From CAZGYE01 sp964530165 (GTDB taxonomy: Bacteria > Planctomycetota > Planctomycetia > Planctomycetales > Planctomycetaceae), in NCBI GenBank assembly GCA_964530165.1, contig CAZGYE010000099.1, forward strand, positions 1-17,233: a stretch of DNA of 17,233 nucleotides. The letters are read 5' to 3'. Both the position numbers and the translations under genes were made by a program. This document shows, one piece after another, positions 16,394 to 17,233 of this stretch. The stretch's first letter is position 1. Every line of letters begins with the position of its first letter. Under the pieces are notes generated by a model. It ran no database searches. It had not been told where the DNA came from and worked only from the letters and a program-made list of their open reading frames with translations.

Positions 16394-17233
16394 TTAGACG
16401 GCTCGCAGCACTATGGCAGCACTTTGTCCCATCGACGTGCGATTCACGCTGAGTGCCGTCGAGTTTCGCAGGCAAGCCGGTCCGTCGTGAACGACGTTCA
16501 ACTGGCAGCGAGGATCGGGGGTTTCGTAGTTCAGCGTGGCGGGGATTTTTCCGTGTCGCAGCGCCAGCAGGCTTCCGGCCAGTTCGACCGCGCCGGAGCC
16601 TGCGTCGAAATGTCCGAAGTAGCTCTTCAAGGCGGTGACGGGAATCGTTTCGGCCGCCGAACCGAGCGCCGAATAATACGCGCGGGCTTCGACCAGATCA
16701 TCAAATTGGGTGCTCTTGCCGTGCGCGTTGATGTGGCCCAGTTCTTTCGGCTCGATTTCAGACTGCAGCATCGCGGCCTGAATGGCCCTCACCAGACCGG
16801 TTCCACCGGCGCCGTTCGAGTAGCCTCGGCCGTCGCAGCCGGCGCCGACCCCTAAAATCTCTGCGTAAATGTTCCCGCCGCGCCGCACCGCATGTTTGTA
16901 GCTTTCGACAACAAACGCCGCCGCCCCCTCACCGACAATCGCACCGTCCCGGTCGAAGTCAAACGGCCGACAGGCACGGCTTGGATCGCCATCACGGTGT
17001 GACAGCCCTCCATATAAGCTGAGCTTGGCAATGTCGAGGGGATGAATGTTCGAACCGCAGGCGCCCACGATCATGCAGTCGGCAACACCCCGCTCGATGA
17101 TTCGCACCGCCTCGGACAACGCCAACAGCGCTGACGCGTCGCGGTTGGTAATGGTGTTGTTCGGCCCGCGCGCATCGTGCTCGATGGAGACATGGCAGGC
17201 AGGCATGTTCGGCAGTTGACGTAGCAACCACAG
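16394..17233 (-). CDS. Beta-ketoacyl synthase-like protein lacking the catalytic cysteine (5' end outside the window)
   Basis: A FabF/KAS II-type thiolase-fold protein; 279 codons are visible and the frame stays open to the right edge, so about 130-150 N-terminal residues are missing. The nucleophile region ARGPNNTITNRDASALLALSEAVRIIERGVAD aligns without gaps to the FabF pattern GPN-x4-TACATG...RGDAD and puts Asp (codon 17138-17140) where Cys should be. Both histidines (AHGKSTQ, 16721-16723; KSYFGHFDAGSGAVE, 16610-16612) and the lysine are kept. The C-terminal gating loop, normally GFGGTN, reads TSMGQS. It therefore probably does not condense acyl chains in the usual way; it may be a chain-length-factor-like partner, a decarboxylase or a changed enzyme. 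It is 410 bp from murC, so probably a separate unit. Confidence 0.85.
   Translation of the reverse strand: MWLLRQLPNMPACHVSIEHDARGPNNTITNRDASALLALSEAVRIIERGVADCMIVGACGSNIHPLDIAKLSLYGGLSHRDGDPSRACRPFDFDRDGAIVGEGAAAFVVESYKHAVRRGGNIYAEILGVGAGCDGRGYSNGAGGTGLVRAIQAAMLQSEIEPKELGHINAHGKSTQFDDLVEARAYYSALGSAAETIPVTALKSYFGHFDAGSGAVELAGSLLALRHGKIPATLNYETPDPRCQLNVVHDGPACLRNSTALSVNRTSMGQSAAIVLRAV

Overview
The window looks like a piece of a Planctomycetes chromosome, probably Pirellulales-like. The evidence is a GC-rich sequence, a large secreted PQQ-type beta-propeller protein with a methyltransferase-like front end, a receptor-type Ser/Thr kinase with a beta-helix-like exterior, a cell-wall cluster (murC-murB-ddl-ftsQ) not followed by ftsA/ftsZ, and many genes without a clear Shine-Dalgarno. 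The lineage is inferred from gene content; no marker gene was compared.

Layout, left to right. Bases 1-76 (minus) are the first 25 codons of a Tat-exported protein that runs off the window. A divergent intergenic region (77-366) leads into the secreted methyltransferase/PQQ-propeller protein (367-3627, plus). It converges with thiC (3789-5603, minus; thiamine pyrimidine synthesis). A PfkB/adenosine-kinase-type sugar kinase (5799-6836, plus) converges with a 1001-residue transmembrane Ser/Thr kinase (6895-9900, minus), preceded by a small unknown gene (9994-10377, minus). A calcineurin-type metallophosphoesterase (10500-11225, plus) converges with ftsQ (11265-12203), the last gene of murC, murB, ddl, ftsQ read leftward from about 15983. 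At the right edge is most of a beta-ketoacyl synthase-like protein (16394 to beyond 17233, minus) whose active-site cysteine position holds aspartate.

How they work together: MurC, MurB and Ddl supply peptidoglycan precursors, and FtsQ would link them to division. ThiC, the sugar kinase and the phosphoesterase are housekeeping or nucleotide enzymes with no visible operon partners. The small gene and the kinase may be co-transcribed, although an ECF-like promoter candidate lies in the gap between them.

The most striking signal is repeat DNA rather than a gene. There are (a) short tandem arrays in several sequence families, all with a 7-bp period and three times arranged as inverted pairs; (b) an 18/21-bp repeat built on the hairpin core CCGCCGTTGGCGG, expanded in frame inside two unrelated genes and read in all three reading frames; and (c) four families of short palindromic or inverted-repeat elements. 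They lie at gene edges, in the gaps of the mur/fts cluster, and inside coding sequence in the linkers or tails of five proteins (PQQ protein, sugar kinase, Ser/Thr kinase, FtsQ, MurC).
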